This document shows, one piece after another, positions 27,749-36,872 of a DNA stretch of 42,706 bases. This DNA comes from Flavobacteriales bacterium (GTDB taxonomy: Bacteria; Bacteroidota; Bacteroidia; Flavobacteriales_D; Sanyastnellaceae). The stretch lies in the NCBI GenBank assembly GCA_947448135.1, contig CANFLZ010000018.1, forward strand, positions 1-42,706. The letters run 5' to 3'. Both the position numbers and the translations under genes were made by a program. The notes below the pieces were generated by a model that searched no databases, was not told the origin of the DNA, and saw only the letters and a list, made by a program, of their open reading frames with translations. Each line of letters starts with the position of its first letter. The first letter of the stretch is position 1.

Positions 27749-28596
27749 GATTTTGCTTTCATTTGTTTCAATGAAAGCGCCAGCTTCTGTTTCAATTCTT
27801 TTCTATTGACAATATAATCCAAGAATCCATGCTCTAAAACGAATTCGGAGCTTTGAAATCCTTCGGGCAAATCCTTTCCAATGGTTTCTTTTACAACACG
27901 AGGTCCAGCAAAACCGATCAATGCCTTTGGCTCTGCGATATTGATATCTCCGAGCATTGCAAAAGATGCAGTCACACCTCCTGTCGTTGGGTCTGTTAAG
28001 AATGATACATAAGGCAGTTGGTGATCCGCCAATTGTGTCAATTTAGCGCTCGTTTTTGCCATTTGCATCAATGAGAAACCTGCCTCCATCATTCGTGCTC
28101 CACCACTTTTTGAAATACAGATAAAGGGGCAATTTTCTTCTATCGCTTTGTCCACACCACGTGCAAATTTTTCGCCTACAACCGAACCCATTGATCCGCC
28201 AATGAACCCAAAATCCATACAAGCCACTACTGCCTTTTCGCCTTCGATATTTCCAAATCCAACTCTCAATGCATCTTTCAATCCTGATTTATTGATGGTT
28301 GTTTTAATACGATCCTTGTACGCTTTCGTATCAGTGAATTCCAATGGATCACCGCTGATCAAATGTGCCGCGACTTCTGAAAACTGATTTTCGTCGAAAA
28401 GAATAGAAAAATAGTTAAGCGAAGTGATCTTCTCATGGTAGTCACATTTCTCACAAAGCCAATCATTTTCTGCATGCTGATCACTTGTCATTACATGCTT
28501 GCACTCGGGACATTGGTACCACAATCCTTCTGGAATTTCTTTCTTCTCTTGGTTCTGGGTTGTGATCCCTTTTTTCATTCTCTTAAACCAACTCAT
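27745..28596 (-). CDS. accD: Acetyl-CoA carboxylase carboxyltransferase subunit beta
   Basis: AccD and AccA form the carboxyltransferase that moves carboxyl from biotin to acetyl-CoA, giving malonyl-CoA for fatty acid synthesis. The 283-residue product has the N-terminal zinc ribbon with Cys29, Cys32, Cys48 and Cys51. It has the crotonase-fold core with [40 protein letters not shown] and [20 protein letters not shown]. accA lies 1.9 kb away on the same strand, separated by a lipoprotein gene with its own terminator. A -7 box at 28617-28624 suggests separate transcription. Confidence 0.97.
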   Translation of the reverse strand: MSWFKRMKKGITTQNQEKKEIPEGLWYQCPECKHVMTSDQHAENDWLCEKCDYHEKITSLNYFSILFDENQFSEVAAHLISGDPLEFTDTKAYKDRIKTTINKSGLKDALRVGFGNIEGEKAVVACMDFGFIGGSMGSVVGEKFARGVDKAIEENCPFICISKSGGARMMEAGFSLMQMAKTSAKLTQLADHQLPYVSFLTDPTTGGVTASFAMLGDINIAEPKALIGFAGPRVVKETIGKDLPEGFQSSEFVLEHGFLDYIVNRKELKQKLALSLKQMKAKS

Positions 28597-28616
28597 AGTG
28601 CCTAAAATTTAGTTGT

Positions 28617-28624
28617 CAAATGTA
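28617..28624 (-). promoter_or_regulatory. Putative -7 box of accD
   Basis: The minus strand reads TACATTTG, a perfect TAnnTTTG, 20 bases before the accD ATG. No clear TTG is found at the expected -33 distance. The box lies downstream of the terminator of the preceding gene, consistent with independent transcription. Confidence 0.5.
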
Positions 28625-28683
28625 ATAAAGTAATCTTAATTCTCGAAAGTTAATTACCGAGAATCCCGGATGAAAAGCACAAT

Positions 28684-28711
28684 AAAAAAGGGGCCTTTCA
28701 GCCCCTTTTTC
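28684..28711 (-). terminator. Rho-independent terminator after the OmpA-like/TPR lipoprotein gene
   Basis: On the minus strand a GC-rich stem GGGGC/GCCCC (28701-28705 and 28690-28694) with a 6-base loop is extended by A/T pairs and followed by a run of T. It lies 18 bases after the lipoprotein stop. Because A and T runs flank it on both sides, it may act in both directions. Confidence 0.85.
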
Positions 28712-28729
28712 AATGAAATTTTTCATTCA

Positions 28730-30427
28730 TTATTTTCCTTGGAAGTTTCTGAACTCCAAATCCGTTTTTGCTTTTTCAGCCAACTTAGCATCCTTTTCAA
28801 TCGCTTTGGCTAAATTCTCTTTAACCGCACCAGCTTCGTTCAAACGAGCGCTTACGATAGCACGCAAGTAATAACCCATAGCGCTTCCATTATCATTGTT
28901 ACAAGCATCCAAATCAGCCTTTGCTCCAGTGTAATCTTTGTTCAAGCATTTAGCCAAAGCTGAATTGTATGTTTTGTAAGAACCCATGGTATTGATGGCA
29001 GAACCATAATTACCAGACATGATATAACCCAATCCCATGTTGTATTTTGCTTCTGAAGAACCACTTTCGTTGAACATTGCCGCAGCTTTCTTCATTTCTC
29101 CCATTGCACGTTGCGCAACACCATTGTTACATGCGGTTTCTGCATTTTGACTCATACCGTAAGCTTTCTCAAATTGAGATTTTGCTTCAGTCATGCGACC
29201 TTGGTTGTAATAAATAACACCCAAGTTATTCGATGCACGATAGTCAGCCTCTGGACGAGCAGTAGCTTCTTTGTATACATTGGCTTGAACATTCATATCC
29301 GTAACCAAACTTCCAGCACGCATTAGTTCTTCATATTTCAAAGAAGAAGGATTGGAAGCCATCGCCTTTAACTCTTGGTCAGAATAACCTTCCAAAACAT
29401 AGTTGACACGGAAGATAGAACGACGCAATCCTGGGAAAATCAACTTCTCAACTTCAGAATAAGTTTTAGAGATGTTTTTGATTTCCATTTCACGAGCTTG
29501 AAGATCAGAAGTTCTTTGAAGAACACGAATGATCAAATCTTTATCTTCAATTTTAGATTTCTCCATGGCAGCTTTGAAACCAGCCCAGTCTTCACCTTTC
29601 GGATTTACTTGAACCAAAGATCCGTAAGTAGCATCCAATTTATTTTTCTTCAAGATATCCATCAAGACAGTTTTACCTGCATCACCACGACCAGTTGCCA
29701 AATCGTTGTTCAAGAAAATTTCACCTTCTGGAGAAGCGTACGATTGAACTTCGATGTTGGTGATTTTCATTCTTGGATTTGCTGGAAGAGTCTTTGACAA
29801 AAACTCAACTAAATCAGAAATATCCTTGTCTTTTAATTCCGCAGGGCGGATTTTAGAAGAGTTGTGATCGAACAAGATTTCAGCTTCGAAAGAGCCGTTG
29901 GTAGAACGAACGAACTTGTCAGAAGAAGACATCACCTTACCATCATTTTTGTTGACCAACAAAGAAGTAGTAATCACTCCTTTTGCCAAGCTTACTGCAG
30001 GTAATTCAGCCGTTTTACTTCCTTGTGCTCCTACAATTTTCAACTTCAATTCAGAAGTTGCCATTGAAGGTGCATAAGCAATTTTATCAGAGTAAGTGAA
30101 AGACTTTCCTGTTTCAAAAGGAACCACATCACCATTACCTGTCGCTTTTTCACCTTTGAAATTACGAGACTTGAATTTCACTTCGCTAGTTCCGTAAGTC
30201 AATACTGGAGTAGCTTCTACAGAAACTTTCTTAGCGAAGAATTTCTCTGGAAATTTTCCTGTGATAGAAACGGCTATAGAGTCACCGTGAACTTCCAATG
30301 GATCAGGATTTACTTTTGCGTTAAATTGAGCCATTTTCTTTTGCATTGAACCAATGTTGGAACAAGCAACCAAGAATAAAGCTGAAAGGGCTGTTGCAGA
30401 AATTGCAAATAAACTACGAGTTTTCAT
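28730..30427 (-). CDS. Lipoprotein with OmpA-like and TPR regions
   Basis: The 565-residue protein has a lipoprotein signal with Cys22 in the lipobox LVACS. The first 190 residues are beta-rich. A segment near 190-300 resembles the OmpA C-terminal domain (FEAEILFDHNSSKIRPAELK, then VQSYASPEGEIFLNNDLATG). The SPEG variant is familiar from Bacteroidota OmpA-like proteins. Residues about 390-560 form TPR-like helices (ASNNLGVIYYNQGRMTEAKS). It is likely an outer membrane or periplasmic lipoprotein that touches peptidoglycan. It has its own terminator and a possible promoter, so it is probably monocistronic even though it lies between accA and accD. The precise role is unknown. Confidence 0.8.
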   Translation of the reverse strand: MKTRSLFAISATALSALFLVACSNIGSMQKKMAQFNAKVNPDPLEVHGDSIAVSITGKFPEKFFAKKVSVEATPVLTYGTSEVKFKSRNFKGEKATGNGDVVPFETGKSFTYSDKIAYAPSMATSELKLKIVGAQGSKTAELPAVSLAKGVITTSLLVNKNDGKVMSSSDKFVRSTNGSFEAEILFDHNSSKIRPAELKDKDISDLVEFLSKTLPANPRMKITNIEVQSYASPEGEIFLNNDLATGRGDAGKTVLMDILKKNKLDATYGSLVQVNPKGEDWAGFKAAMEKSKIEDKDLIIRVLQRTSDLQAREMEIKNISKTYSEVEKLIFPGLRRSIFRVNYVLEGYSDQELKAMASNPSSLKYEELMRAGSLVTDMNVQANVYKEATARPEADYRASNNLGVIYYNQGRMTEAKSQFEKAYGMSQNAETACNNGVAQRAMGEMKKAAAMFNESGSSEAKYNMGLGYIMSGNYGSAINTMGSYKTYNSALAKCLNKDYTGAKADLDACNNDNGSAMGYYLRAIVSARLNEAGAVKENLAKAIEKDAKLAEKAKTDLEFRNFQGK

Positions 30428-30452
30428 TTTACTATTCGATTCTTATTGTTTG

Positions 30453-30485
30453 CGAAATTAAGATAAAACCAATGGTTCACCTCAA
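30453..30485 (-). promoter_or_regulatory. Putative promoter of the OmpA-like/TPR lipoprotein gene
   Basis: The minus strand has TTG at 30483-30485 and TAATTTCG at 30453-30460 (one mismatch to TAnnTTTG), 22 bases apart. The second box is 25 bases before the ATG. Confidence 0.35.
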
Positions 30486-30511
30486 AAATTCTAATTTGAT
30501 TTATAATTATT

Positions 30512-31471
30512 TTAAGCTTCTACATATTTACCCATCGCACAGAATTTTTCGATTCGTTGCTTCACCAACTCATCGTTAGAATTCTTGCGTAAATCAGCAA
30601 TCGTAGACTGGATAACATCCTTTAAAATAGATATTGCTTGTTCGTGGTTGGCATGCGCTCCACCCAGCGGTTCTCTAATGATCCCATCGATCAATCCATT
30701 CCATTTCATGTCTTCTGCGGTTAATTTCAGGGCGCTTGCAGCAGTAACTTTATAATCCCAACTTCTCCACAAAATTGAAGAACATGATTCAGGAGAAATC
30801 ACCGAATACCAAGTATTTTCCATCATTAGAACTCGATCACCGATACCAATTCCCAAAGCACCACCCGAGGCTCCTTCACCGATAATGATACAGATGACAG
30901 GGACTTTTAATCGCATCATTTCAAAAAGATTTCTAGCAATCGCCTCTCCTTGACCTCTTTCTTCTGCCTCTAATCCTGGAAATGCACCAGGAGTATCGAT
31001 CAAGGTTACAATTGGCTTGTTGAACTTCTCCGCCAAACGCATGAGGCGCAAAGCTTTTCTATATCCTTCAGGGTTGGCCATACCGAAATTTCGGTATTGT
31101 CTCATTTTGGTATTGGCTCCTTTTTGTTGTCCGATGAACATAACAGATTCTCCATTGAGCAAACCAAAGCCACCAATCATTGCTTTATCATCTTTGACTG
31201 TACGGTCTCCGTGTAACTCTATCCAAGTTCCTTCAGTCATAGCCTCGATATACTCTAAAGCATACGGACGATCAGGATGACGGCTCAATTGAACACGTTG
31301 CCATGGATCCATATTCTTGTACAAATCTTCGGTTTTAGCAATCAATGCTTTTTCCAACTCTTGTACAGCGTTTTCCACATTGACTCCTGTCTTGACGGCA
31401 CTGTCCTTCAATTTTTGAATTTGTTCATTCAATTCTTTAATGGGTGCTTCAAAATCTAGATAATTCCTCAT
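30512..31471 (-). CDS. accA: Acetyl-CoA carboxylase carboxyltransferase subunit alpha
   Basis: AccA is the second half of the carboxyltransferase and binds carboxybiotin. The 319-residue product begins [20 protein letters not shown] with the N-terminal helical region. It contains [40 protein letters not shown] and the oxyanion region [20 protein letters not shown]. It follows rdgB by 38 bases. A one-mismatch -7 box in that gap may give it its own promoter, or it may be read from the men operon. Confidence 0.97.
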   Translation of the reverse strand: MRNYLDFEAPIKELNEQIQKLKDSAVKTGVNVENAVQELEKALIAKTEDLYKNMDPWQRVQLSRHPDRPYALEYIEAMTEGTWIELHGDRTVKDDKAMIGGFGLLNGESVMFIGQQKGANTKMRQYRNFGMANPEGYRKALRLMRLAEKFNKPIVTLIDTPGAFPGLEAEERGQGEAIARNLFEMMRLKVPVICIIIGEGASGGALGIGIGDRVLMMENTWYSVISPESCSSILWRSWDYKVTAASALKLTAEDMKWNGLIDGIIREPLGGAHANHEQAISILKDVIQSTIADLRKNSNDELVKQRIEKFCAMGKYVEA

Positions 31472-31491
31472 GATGTCTAATTTTCAACTCG

Positions 31492-31499
31492 CAAATAAA
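31492..31499 (-). promoter_or_regulatory. Possible -7 box of accA
   Basis: TTTATTTG on the minus strand differs from TAnnTTTG by one base and is 20 bases before the accA ATG, the same spacing as the accD box. No -33 element was found. Confidence 0.3.
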
Positions 31500-31509
31500 C
31501 GGCAAAAGA

Positions 31510-32106
31510 TTAAAACTTGTTTTGGTTTATCCAAGTAATCCAATTTTCAAATGCTTTGGCGCGATGCGATAATTGATTTTTCTCTTCCATGTGCATTTCC
31601 GCGAAGCTTCGAGAATTGCCTGAAGGAATAAAAATTGGATCATATCCAAATCCACCCCATCCTTGCAGCTGTCGAGCCACATGTCCTTCTACACGACCTT
31701 CAATGGTAAATTCTATTTGATTAAAAACTCCTGCGAGTACTGTAATAAAATAAGATTTTCGATTGACCTCGTTCTTCATTTCATCGAGCACTTTGGCTAT
31801 GTTGTTTTGATGATTGCCATGTTCTCCTGCATATCGGGCTGAAAGAACTCCAGGTTTGCCATTCAATGCTTCCACGCAAAATCCACTATCATCCGCAATA
31901 ATATTTCCCTTCCAGAATTCCTGAATGGCTCTAACTTTCAGCCAAGCATTGCCTTTGAAATCAGGAGCATTCTCCTCTACGTCTATGTTGATTCCAGCTT
32001 CGTTCAATCCGATTATTTTCCATGGCAAACGATTGGCCAATATCCAAGCTTGAACTTCTTCCAACTTATGGGCATTGTTGGTGGCCAATAATATTTCATT
32101 TTTCAT
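31510..32106 (-). CDS. rdgB: RdgB/HAM1-type inosine/xanthosine triphosphate pyrophosphatase
   Basis: The enzyme hydrolyses dITP, ITP and XTP and keeps them out of DNA and RNA. The product shows the family motifs ATNNAHKLEEVQ, ADDSGFCVEALNGKPGVLSA, GYDPIFIPSGNSRSFAEM and LSHRAKAFENW. The ATG at 32106 was preferred because it forms the ATGA overlap with the menE stop and matches the usual N terminus (198 residues). An ATG four codons upstream (32118) is also possible. It is the gene after menE and has no known link to menaquinone synthesis. Confidence 0.95.
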   Translation of the reverse strand: MKNEILLATNNAHKLEEVQAWILANRLPWKIIGLNEAGINIDVEENAPDFKGNAWLKVRAIQEFWKGNIIADDSGFCVEALNGKPGVLSARYAGEHGNHQNNIAKVLDEMKNEVNRKSYFITVLAGVFNQIEFTIEGRVEGHVARQLQGWGGFGYDPIFIPSGNSRSFAEMHMEEKNQLSHRAKAFENWITWINQNKF

Positions 32107-33089
32107 TTTCTTATCCATTTACCATTTTCATTGCGCGGTAATTCATCTACCCTTAAAATTAATTTGGGTTTGAGTCGAGGGGTACTTGCAAACCAATCCT
32201 GCCAATTATCTGGAATAACTGTTTCCTTTTGAATGACCCAAGTTACAATCTGTCCCCATTTTTCATCTGGAGAAGCCTTCACAAATCCAGAATCTTGCAT
32301 ATAATTTTGAATGATTTTTTCGACTTCGAGTGGATTGATTTTGACACCACCCGAGTTAATGATATCATCGATTCTTCCCTCAACAACGAATTCATTCTCC
32401 CCAATCCAATTTCCCAAGTCCGATGTAACTACTCGATGTTCCAGGACATTGTCATCGATTACAATTCCTTGATCAGACAATTCGAGATGAACTCCTTGAA
32501 CCGGTTTAAAACCCATGGTTCGGTCCATTCCATTCAATTTGCGAAGGGCGATATGGGTTAATGTTTCGGCAGCACCGTAGCTCTCCCAAATTTCATTTTT
32601 TACTGCTTGTGCTCTTTTGATTAAGCTCTGCTGAACCGGTGCTCCTCCTACTAATAATTTGGCATTGGGAAGGATGGATTCGTCCAATGAAAGAAAGGCT
32701 CCCAGCATCGGAGGTGTTAATGTCCACCATTCGACTTTATCAAGACTCCGGAAATCTTTGGCCTCGAATTTAACAGCGGGAATCATTTTCCAAACCGTTT
32801 GCTTTGAGATTACAGCCCGAAGAATATTCATTCTTCCCGCCACATATTGCATGGGCAAAGAATGCAATACTTCCATTCCTTCCTGCCAATGAAAAAAATC
32901 AGCCGTTCGAAACGTACTTCTTTCTATTTGTTGTCTTGTAAAAATGATTTCTTTGGCTTTTCCAGTTGTTCCTGACGAATGAAATGTAAACGTTGAATCA
33001 CCCTCCATCCATCGCTTCACCCAGTCCCATTCTTCAGAATAATTTTTTAATGATTCTGTAGGGAGGCCATTTTTCAATATCAACTCCAT
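32103..33089 (-). CDS. menE: o-Succinylbenzoate-CoA ligase
   Basis: MenE activates o-succinylbenzoate with ATP and CoA. The product has the AMP-binding P-loop HSSGTTGKAKEI (about 37-48), the motif WESYGAAETLTHIALRKLNG and the hinge region VEGRIDDIINSGGVKINPLE. The catalytic lysine segment near the C terminus is NENGKWIRK. It is short (328 residues) compared with about 480 in Bacillus, which is common in Bacteroidota. The ATG at 33089 overlaps menC by 10 bases. An upstream ATG at 33158 would overlap menC by 79 bases and adds residues without family similarity, so it was not used. Confidence 0.9.
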   Translation of the reverse strand: MELILKNGLPTESLKNYSEEWDWVKRWMEGDSTFTFHSSGTTGKAKEIIFTRQQIERSTFRTADFFHWQEGMEVLHSLPMQYVAGRMNILRAVISKQTVWKMIPAVKFEAKDFRSLDKVEWWTLTPPMLGAFLSLDESILPNAKLLVGGAPVQQSLIKRAQAVKNEIWESYGAAETLTHIALRKLNGMDRTMGFKPVQGVHLELSDQGIVIDDNVLEHRVVTSDLGNWIGENEFVVEGRIDDIINSGGVKINPLEVEKIIQNYMQDSGFVKASPDEKWGQIVTWVIQKETVIPDNWQDWFASTPRLKPKLILRVDELPRNENGKWIRK

Positions 33090-34096
33090 GGCGCTTTCCA
33101 AATTTGCTGATCGTTCCAAGTTAACATTTGCCCTTTGATTTGCATCGGACTCATCCAATTATTGGTATACAAACTACCAGTGCCCAAACCTTGAGGCATT
33201 TTAATGTCGTATTTCTGCAACCATTGAAATATGTGATACAATCCGATATTACTTTCCAAAGCAGAAGTAGCCCACCAACCGATTTTTAATTCTTCAGCAT
33301 GCTGGATCCATTCATCACACTCTAGCAATCCTCCGTGGAGGGTAGGTTTTAGAACAATAAAATGAGGCGACATATAAGACAACAATGAAAATTGATCTTC
33401 TCGTTTGACTTGGATTAATTCTTCGTCAAGTGCTATCGCAATTGGCGATTCCGAGCACACTCTTCTCATTTGATCCCATTGGTTGGGAGCAATGGGTTGT
33501 TCTATCGAGTGTATATTCAGTTTGGATAATTCCGCCATTTTTCTGAGCGCTTCATCTGCTTCCCAAGCACCATTGGCATCTAAACGAAGCGTGAAATCAT
33601 GGCCTCGTTGATTTCTTAACGATTTGATCAAGGCCAATTCATCGTTGAAGTTCAATGCACCCACTTTTATTTTGATACAATCAAAGCCAGCATCAAGCTT
33701 TTCGATCGCTTCAGTAAACATGGTTTCGATTTCATTCATCCAAATCAAACCATTGATCGGAATAGCCTTTTCAGGTTGATTAGCCATTTGGATATCTTGG
33801 AATAAACTATCCACTGCAAATTTCAAGGATGAAGGAAGTAGATCTCTCGAAATTTCCGCTCGACACCATTGCTTCCACAAATCTGGAAGCATGTCAACCC
33901 TTTCTTTCGATAGATGAGTAAGTGGCGCGCCTTCTAACCAATGAACTTTTTCTTCATGCTCGACAGCCGCATACCAAACACTGTGCTTGGTAAGCTGACT
34001 TTTAGAAGTTTTCGCAGGTCTTTTGAAGTTGAGATCCCAAATGCGAGACTCTATTTGTTTGAATTGTCTTTGGTTGAAATGTACTTGATTACCCAT
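33080..34096 (-). CDS. menC: o-Succinylbenzoate synthase (enolase superfamily)
   Basis: MenC dehydrates SHCHC to o-succinylbenzoate. The 338-residue product has the capping domain and barrel with the catalytic pair Lys142/Lys144 (CIKIKVG). Metal ligands are Asp173 (RLDANGAW), Glu199 (SIEQPI) and Asp224 (ALDEEL), and Lys250 (VLKPTLHGG) acts from the other side. It starts inside the end of the DUF418-like gene (46-base overlap) and its stop overlaps the start of menE, so translation of the three is probably coupled. No closer ATG fits the N terminus. Confidence 0.92.
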   Translation of the reverse strand: MGNQVHFNQRQFKQIESRIWDLNFKRPAKTSKSQLTKHSVWYAAVEHEEKVHWLEGAPLTHLSKERVDMLPDLWKQWCRAEISRDLLPSSLKFAVDSLFQDIQMANQPEKAIPINGLIWMNEIETMFTEAIEKLDAGFDCIKIKVGALNFNDELALIKSLRNQRGHDFTLRLDANGAWEADEALRKMAELSKLNIHSIEQPIAPNQWDQMRRVCSESPIAIALDEELIQVKREDQFSLLSYMSPHFIVLKPTLHGGLLECDEWIQHAEELKIGWWATSALESNIGLYHIFQWLQKYDIKMPQGLGTGSLYTNNWMSPMQIKGQMLTWNDQQIWKAPWS

Positions 34097-35160
34097 TCAA
34101 TAGGAGCGTATTTGTTGACCTTCCGTTTCCAAAAAAGAACGGACCAAATGGCAACACCCATAGCCATGAAGATGAATACCAATAATAATATCGGATAAGC
34201 AAAGCCTATCACAATGGTTCCACTAAAAGCAAATCCAGCCATATAAAGCGAACCAAGGATGTACATGATCAGCAGTAAGCTGTATTTGCTTGTAGACAAA
34301 TCCTTCACCTTATCAATCCAATTTCTGGGACCTAAAAGCTCAAAGCAATGGTTTAAAAAATTAGTGATGATCCAACCCAATCCGATTGAAATCAGAATAA
34401 AGGAAGGTTGATATACAAAGTTGTTAAATGGATAAAGAAACTTGGATACGAAAGCATCGACCGGAGCATATAAGTTGACGCAATAGATGTTCGTAGCAAA
34501 TCCTAAAATCAAAATAAAAATGGCAATAAAGGACGTTGGCGGAAAGAAACCTCGAGGACGCAACACGCCTTTACCAACTGCCATACCACTCATGAATGCA
34601 GCTACCCATGGAAAAATAGAATAGTATCCATTGAAAAAAACAAATGAAATCAATTTGAATACACCATCCGATTGCACATCAAATACAAAATATTTGTATC
34701 GGAAAGGAATATCCAAATTGACCAGGACCAAAGAGATTAAAATGACGGCCAGTGAAATGGCATGAATAGTCAACGAATCAAGACGTAATAGGGCGGAAGA
34801 TATCAAGTAAGATGCACCGATAATTATAAAAATATTGATTCCCCAAACCGGCGCAAATGCCATTCCGATAGTCAATAACAATGCACCTTTTCGTTGTGAA
34901 TTCAACTTCAACTTTTGTACACTCTGAGCCTTGTTTTTCGATTGAATCGCCAAACCAACACCCAATAAAAAAAGAAAGATTGCTGGAATCCAATCGAAGT
35001 AAGAGAAGTAAACAGGGATTTGCATTTTCTTGACATCAATCAGAGAAAAAATTCCACCTATTGTGATGAAAGAAATAACTCCAGCAGTAGCCAATGCGAA
35101 AATCAACAAAGCAAAACTTACCCCATTAAAATGTGCCACCTTATTTTTAGAACTACTCAT
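34051..35160 (-). CDS. Polytopic membrane protein, DUF418/DUF1624-like
   Basis: The 369-residue protein has about nine to ten hydrophobic segments. The first is FALLIFALATAGVISFITIG, and others include FLFLLGVGLAIQ and PWVAAFMSGMAVGKG. The C terminus includes KYAPIEWVIKYIS, which resembles the GPLEWLLR-type ending of DUF418 (YeiB-like) and DUF1624 acyltransferase-related proteins. The similarity is weak and the usual catalytic His near the N terminus is not obvious. It lies between menA (12 bases) and menC (46-base overlap), so it is expressed with menaquinone genes. No function in that pathway is known. A transporter or acyltransferase role is possible. Confidence 0.65.
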   Translation of the reverse strand: MSSSKNKVAHFNGVSFALLIFALATAGVISFITIGGIFSLIDVKKMQIPVYFSYFDWIPAIFLFLLGVGLAIQSKNKAQSVQKLKLNSQRKGALLLTIGMAFAPVWGINIFIIIGASYLISSALLRLDSLTIHAISLAVILISLVLVNLDIPFRYKYFVFDVQSDGVFKLISFVFFNGYYSIFPWVAAFMSGMAVGKGVLRPRGFFPPTSFIAIFILILGFATNIYCVNLYAPVDAFVSKFLYPFNNFVYQPSFILISIGLGWIITNFLNHCFELLGPRNWIDKVKDLSTSKYSLLLIMYILGSLYMAGFAFSGTIVIGFAYPILLLVFIFMAMGVAIWSVLFWKRKVNKYAPIEWVIKYISTKDNSNK

Positions 35161-35172
35161 GATTGTTCGAAC

Positions 35173-36057
35173 TTACAAAAAAGATGTGACAATCAACAAT
35201 ATCACTGTAAAAAAACAAGCCAAGGCAAACTTCTTTAAAAAAGGATCCAATCGACTTGGCTGATTCTCCTCGATGATTGACCAAGCATTTGCTCCAAGCA
35301 AAAGGCAAGGCAGTATTGAAAACCATTGTATCCAAGATGATTTCTCTAAAAACAATAGAGAAATGCATGCTGTTATGAATAACGCAATCAAATATCGCTT
35401 GCTTCCTTTCCAACCCAATCGCAAGGCCAAGGTGTGTTTACCTGCTCTGGCATCATCATCCATGTCCCGCATGTTATTGAGGTGAAGGACAGCCACCGCC
35501 ATGCTTCCAATGAACAAAACTCGAGGCAACAAATCAATAGAAATATGATTGTAAAGAACAAAATGAGTACCTCCAACACCAACCCATCCAAAGAAAATAA
35601 ACACAGACAAATCACCCAAACCGACATAGCCATAAGGGCGAGGACCTGCGGTGTAGGTATAAGCAGCAATGATAGCGGCCACGCCAATTCCCAACATCAT
35701 CCAAAAATCTCCCCAGCGATCATTGACCAAAAGCGTTTGATAGATCAACATCGAACCCAGTAAAAGGGACAAAGCGATCATCCAAAGAATAGCAATTTTC
35801 ATTTGTGCGACAGAGATTTCGCCCGACTGCACCGCTCTGCTTGGACCGACACTTCTTACTTGATCTGCCCCATTTTGAAAATCTCCCAAATCATTGGCTA
35901 GATTAGAAAGAATTTGCAGCATTGAAGCTGTCAAAATAGCCAAAATTGTTCCTTGAATATTCCAAGATGATTCTGACAGAGGCATTGCCCCCATTAAAAT
36001 GCCAGACACCGCCAAAGGCAAGGTTCTGGGCCTAGCAGCAGAAACCCACTTTTTCAT
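35173..36057 (-). CDS. menA: 1,4-Dihydroxy-2-naphthoate polyprenyltransferase
   Basis: MenA attaches the isoprenoid tail to DHNA in the inner membrane, giving demethylmenaquinone. The 294-residue product starts [20 protein letters not shown] and has about eight to nine membrane segments. It carries the two aspartate motifs of UbiA-type prenyltransferases: NLANDLGDFQNGADQVRSVG (about 52-71) and NNMRDMDDDARAGKHTLALR (near 196). Its ATG shares one base with the menB stop (TAATG), indicating translational coupling. Confidence 0.96.
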   Translation of the reverse strand: MKKWVSAARPRTLPLAVSGILMGAMPLSESSWNIQGTILAILTASMLQILSNLANDLGDFQNGADQVRSVGPSRAVQSGEISVAQMKIAILWMIALSLLLGSMLIYQTLLVNDRWGDFWMMLGIGVAAIIAAYTYTAGPRPYGYVGLGDLSVFIFFGWVGVGGTHFVLYNHISIDLLPRVLFIGSMAVAVLHLNNMRDMDDDARAGKHTLALRLGWKGSKRYLIALFITACISLLFLEKSSWIQWFSILPCLLLGANAWSIIEENQPSRLDPFLKKFALACFFTVILLIVTSFL

Positions 36058-36872
36058 TATGGGAACTTGGGGAACTGTTGAAAATCAGGATCTCTTTTTT
36101 CCAAAAATGCCTTTTTACCTTCCTGCGCTTCTTGTGTCAAATAATACAACAAAGTAGCATCTCCGGCAAACTCCATCAAACCGCGTTGTCCATCCAACTC
36201 TGCATTCAAACCACGTTTGATCATGCGAATTGCCAATGGGCTTCGCTTCATAATGGTTTTGCACCAGTGGATAGTTGTTTCCTCAAGATCACTTAAAGGA
36301 ACAACCTTATTCACCATTCCCATATCCATGGCCTCTTGGGCCGTATACTGCTCACACAAAAACCAAATTTCACGTGCCTTTTTTTGACCCACGTGACGAG
36401 CCAAATAATTCGATCCAAACCCAGCATCAAACGAACCAACCTTTGGTCCAGTTTGACCAAAACGAGCGTTGTCCGAAGCGATTGTCAAATCACAAACGAC
36501 ATGTAAAACGTGTCCTCCACCAATCGCGTAGCCATTGACCATGGCAATGACAGGTTTTGGAATTTCACGAATTCTTTTGTGAAGATCCAAAACATTTAAA
36601 CGCGGCACCCCATTCTCATCAACGTATCCACCAACGCCCTTCACATTTTGATCTCCTCCACTACAAAACGCCTTATCGCCCATTCCGGTTAGAACGATTA
36701 CAGCAATGTCCTGACGTTCACGGCAGATATCCATGGCATCAATCATATCCACATTTGTTTGCGGACGGAAGGCATTGTAAACTTCTGGACGATTGATGGT
36801 GATTTTTGCAATCCCATCATACCATTGAAAAAGAATATCTGAATATTCCTTAATTGTTTTCCACTCTCTCAT
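36057..36872 (-). CDS. menB: 1,4-Dihydroxy-2-naphthoyl-CoA synthase
   Basis: MenB closes the ring of o-succinylbenzoyl-CoA. The product is a crotonase-fold enzyme with [51 protein letters not shown] and [20 protein letters not shown]. The QTG triplet in the last segment is typical of the bicarbonate-dependent (type I) MenB of Escherichia coli. The C terminus [12 protein letters not shown] is also typical. The ATG at 36872 ([12 protein letters not shown], 271 residues) matches homologues. An ATG 7 codons upstream is possible but lengthens the overlap with menD from 23 to 44 bases. Confidence 0.96.
   Translation of the reverse strand: MREWKTIKEYSDILFQWYDGIAKITINRPEVYNAFRPQTNVDMIDAMDICRERQDIAVIVLTGMGDKAFCSGGDQNVKGVGGYVDENGVPRLNVLDLHKRIREIPKPVIAMVNGYAIGGGHVLHVVCDLTIASDNARFGQTGPKVGSFDAGFGSNYLARHVGQKKAREIWFLCEQYTAQEAMDMGMVNKVVPLSDLEETTIHWCKTIMKRSPLAIRMIKRGLNAELDGQRGLMEFAGDATLLYYLTQEAQEGKKAFLEKRDPDFQQFPKFP

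Noticed and set aside
33090-33158. Longer menE beginning at the ATG at 33158
   Set aside because: It would overlap menC by 79 bases and the added residues are polar and unlike MenE.
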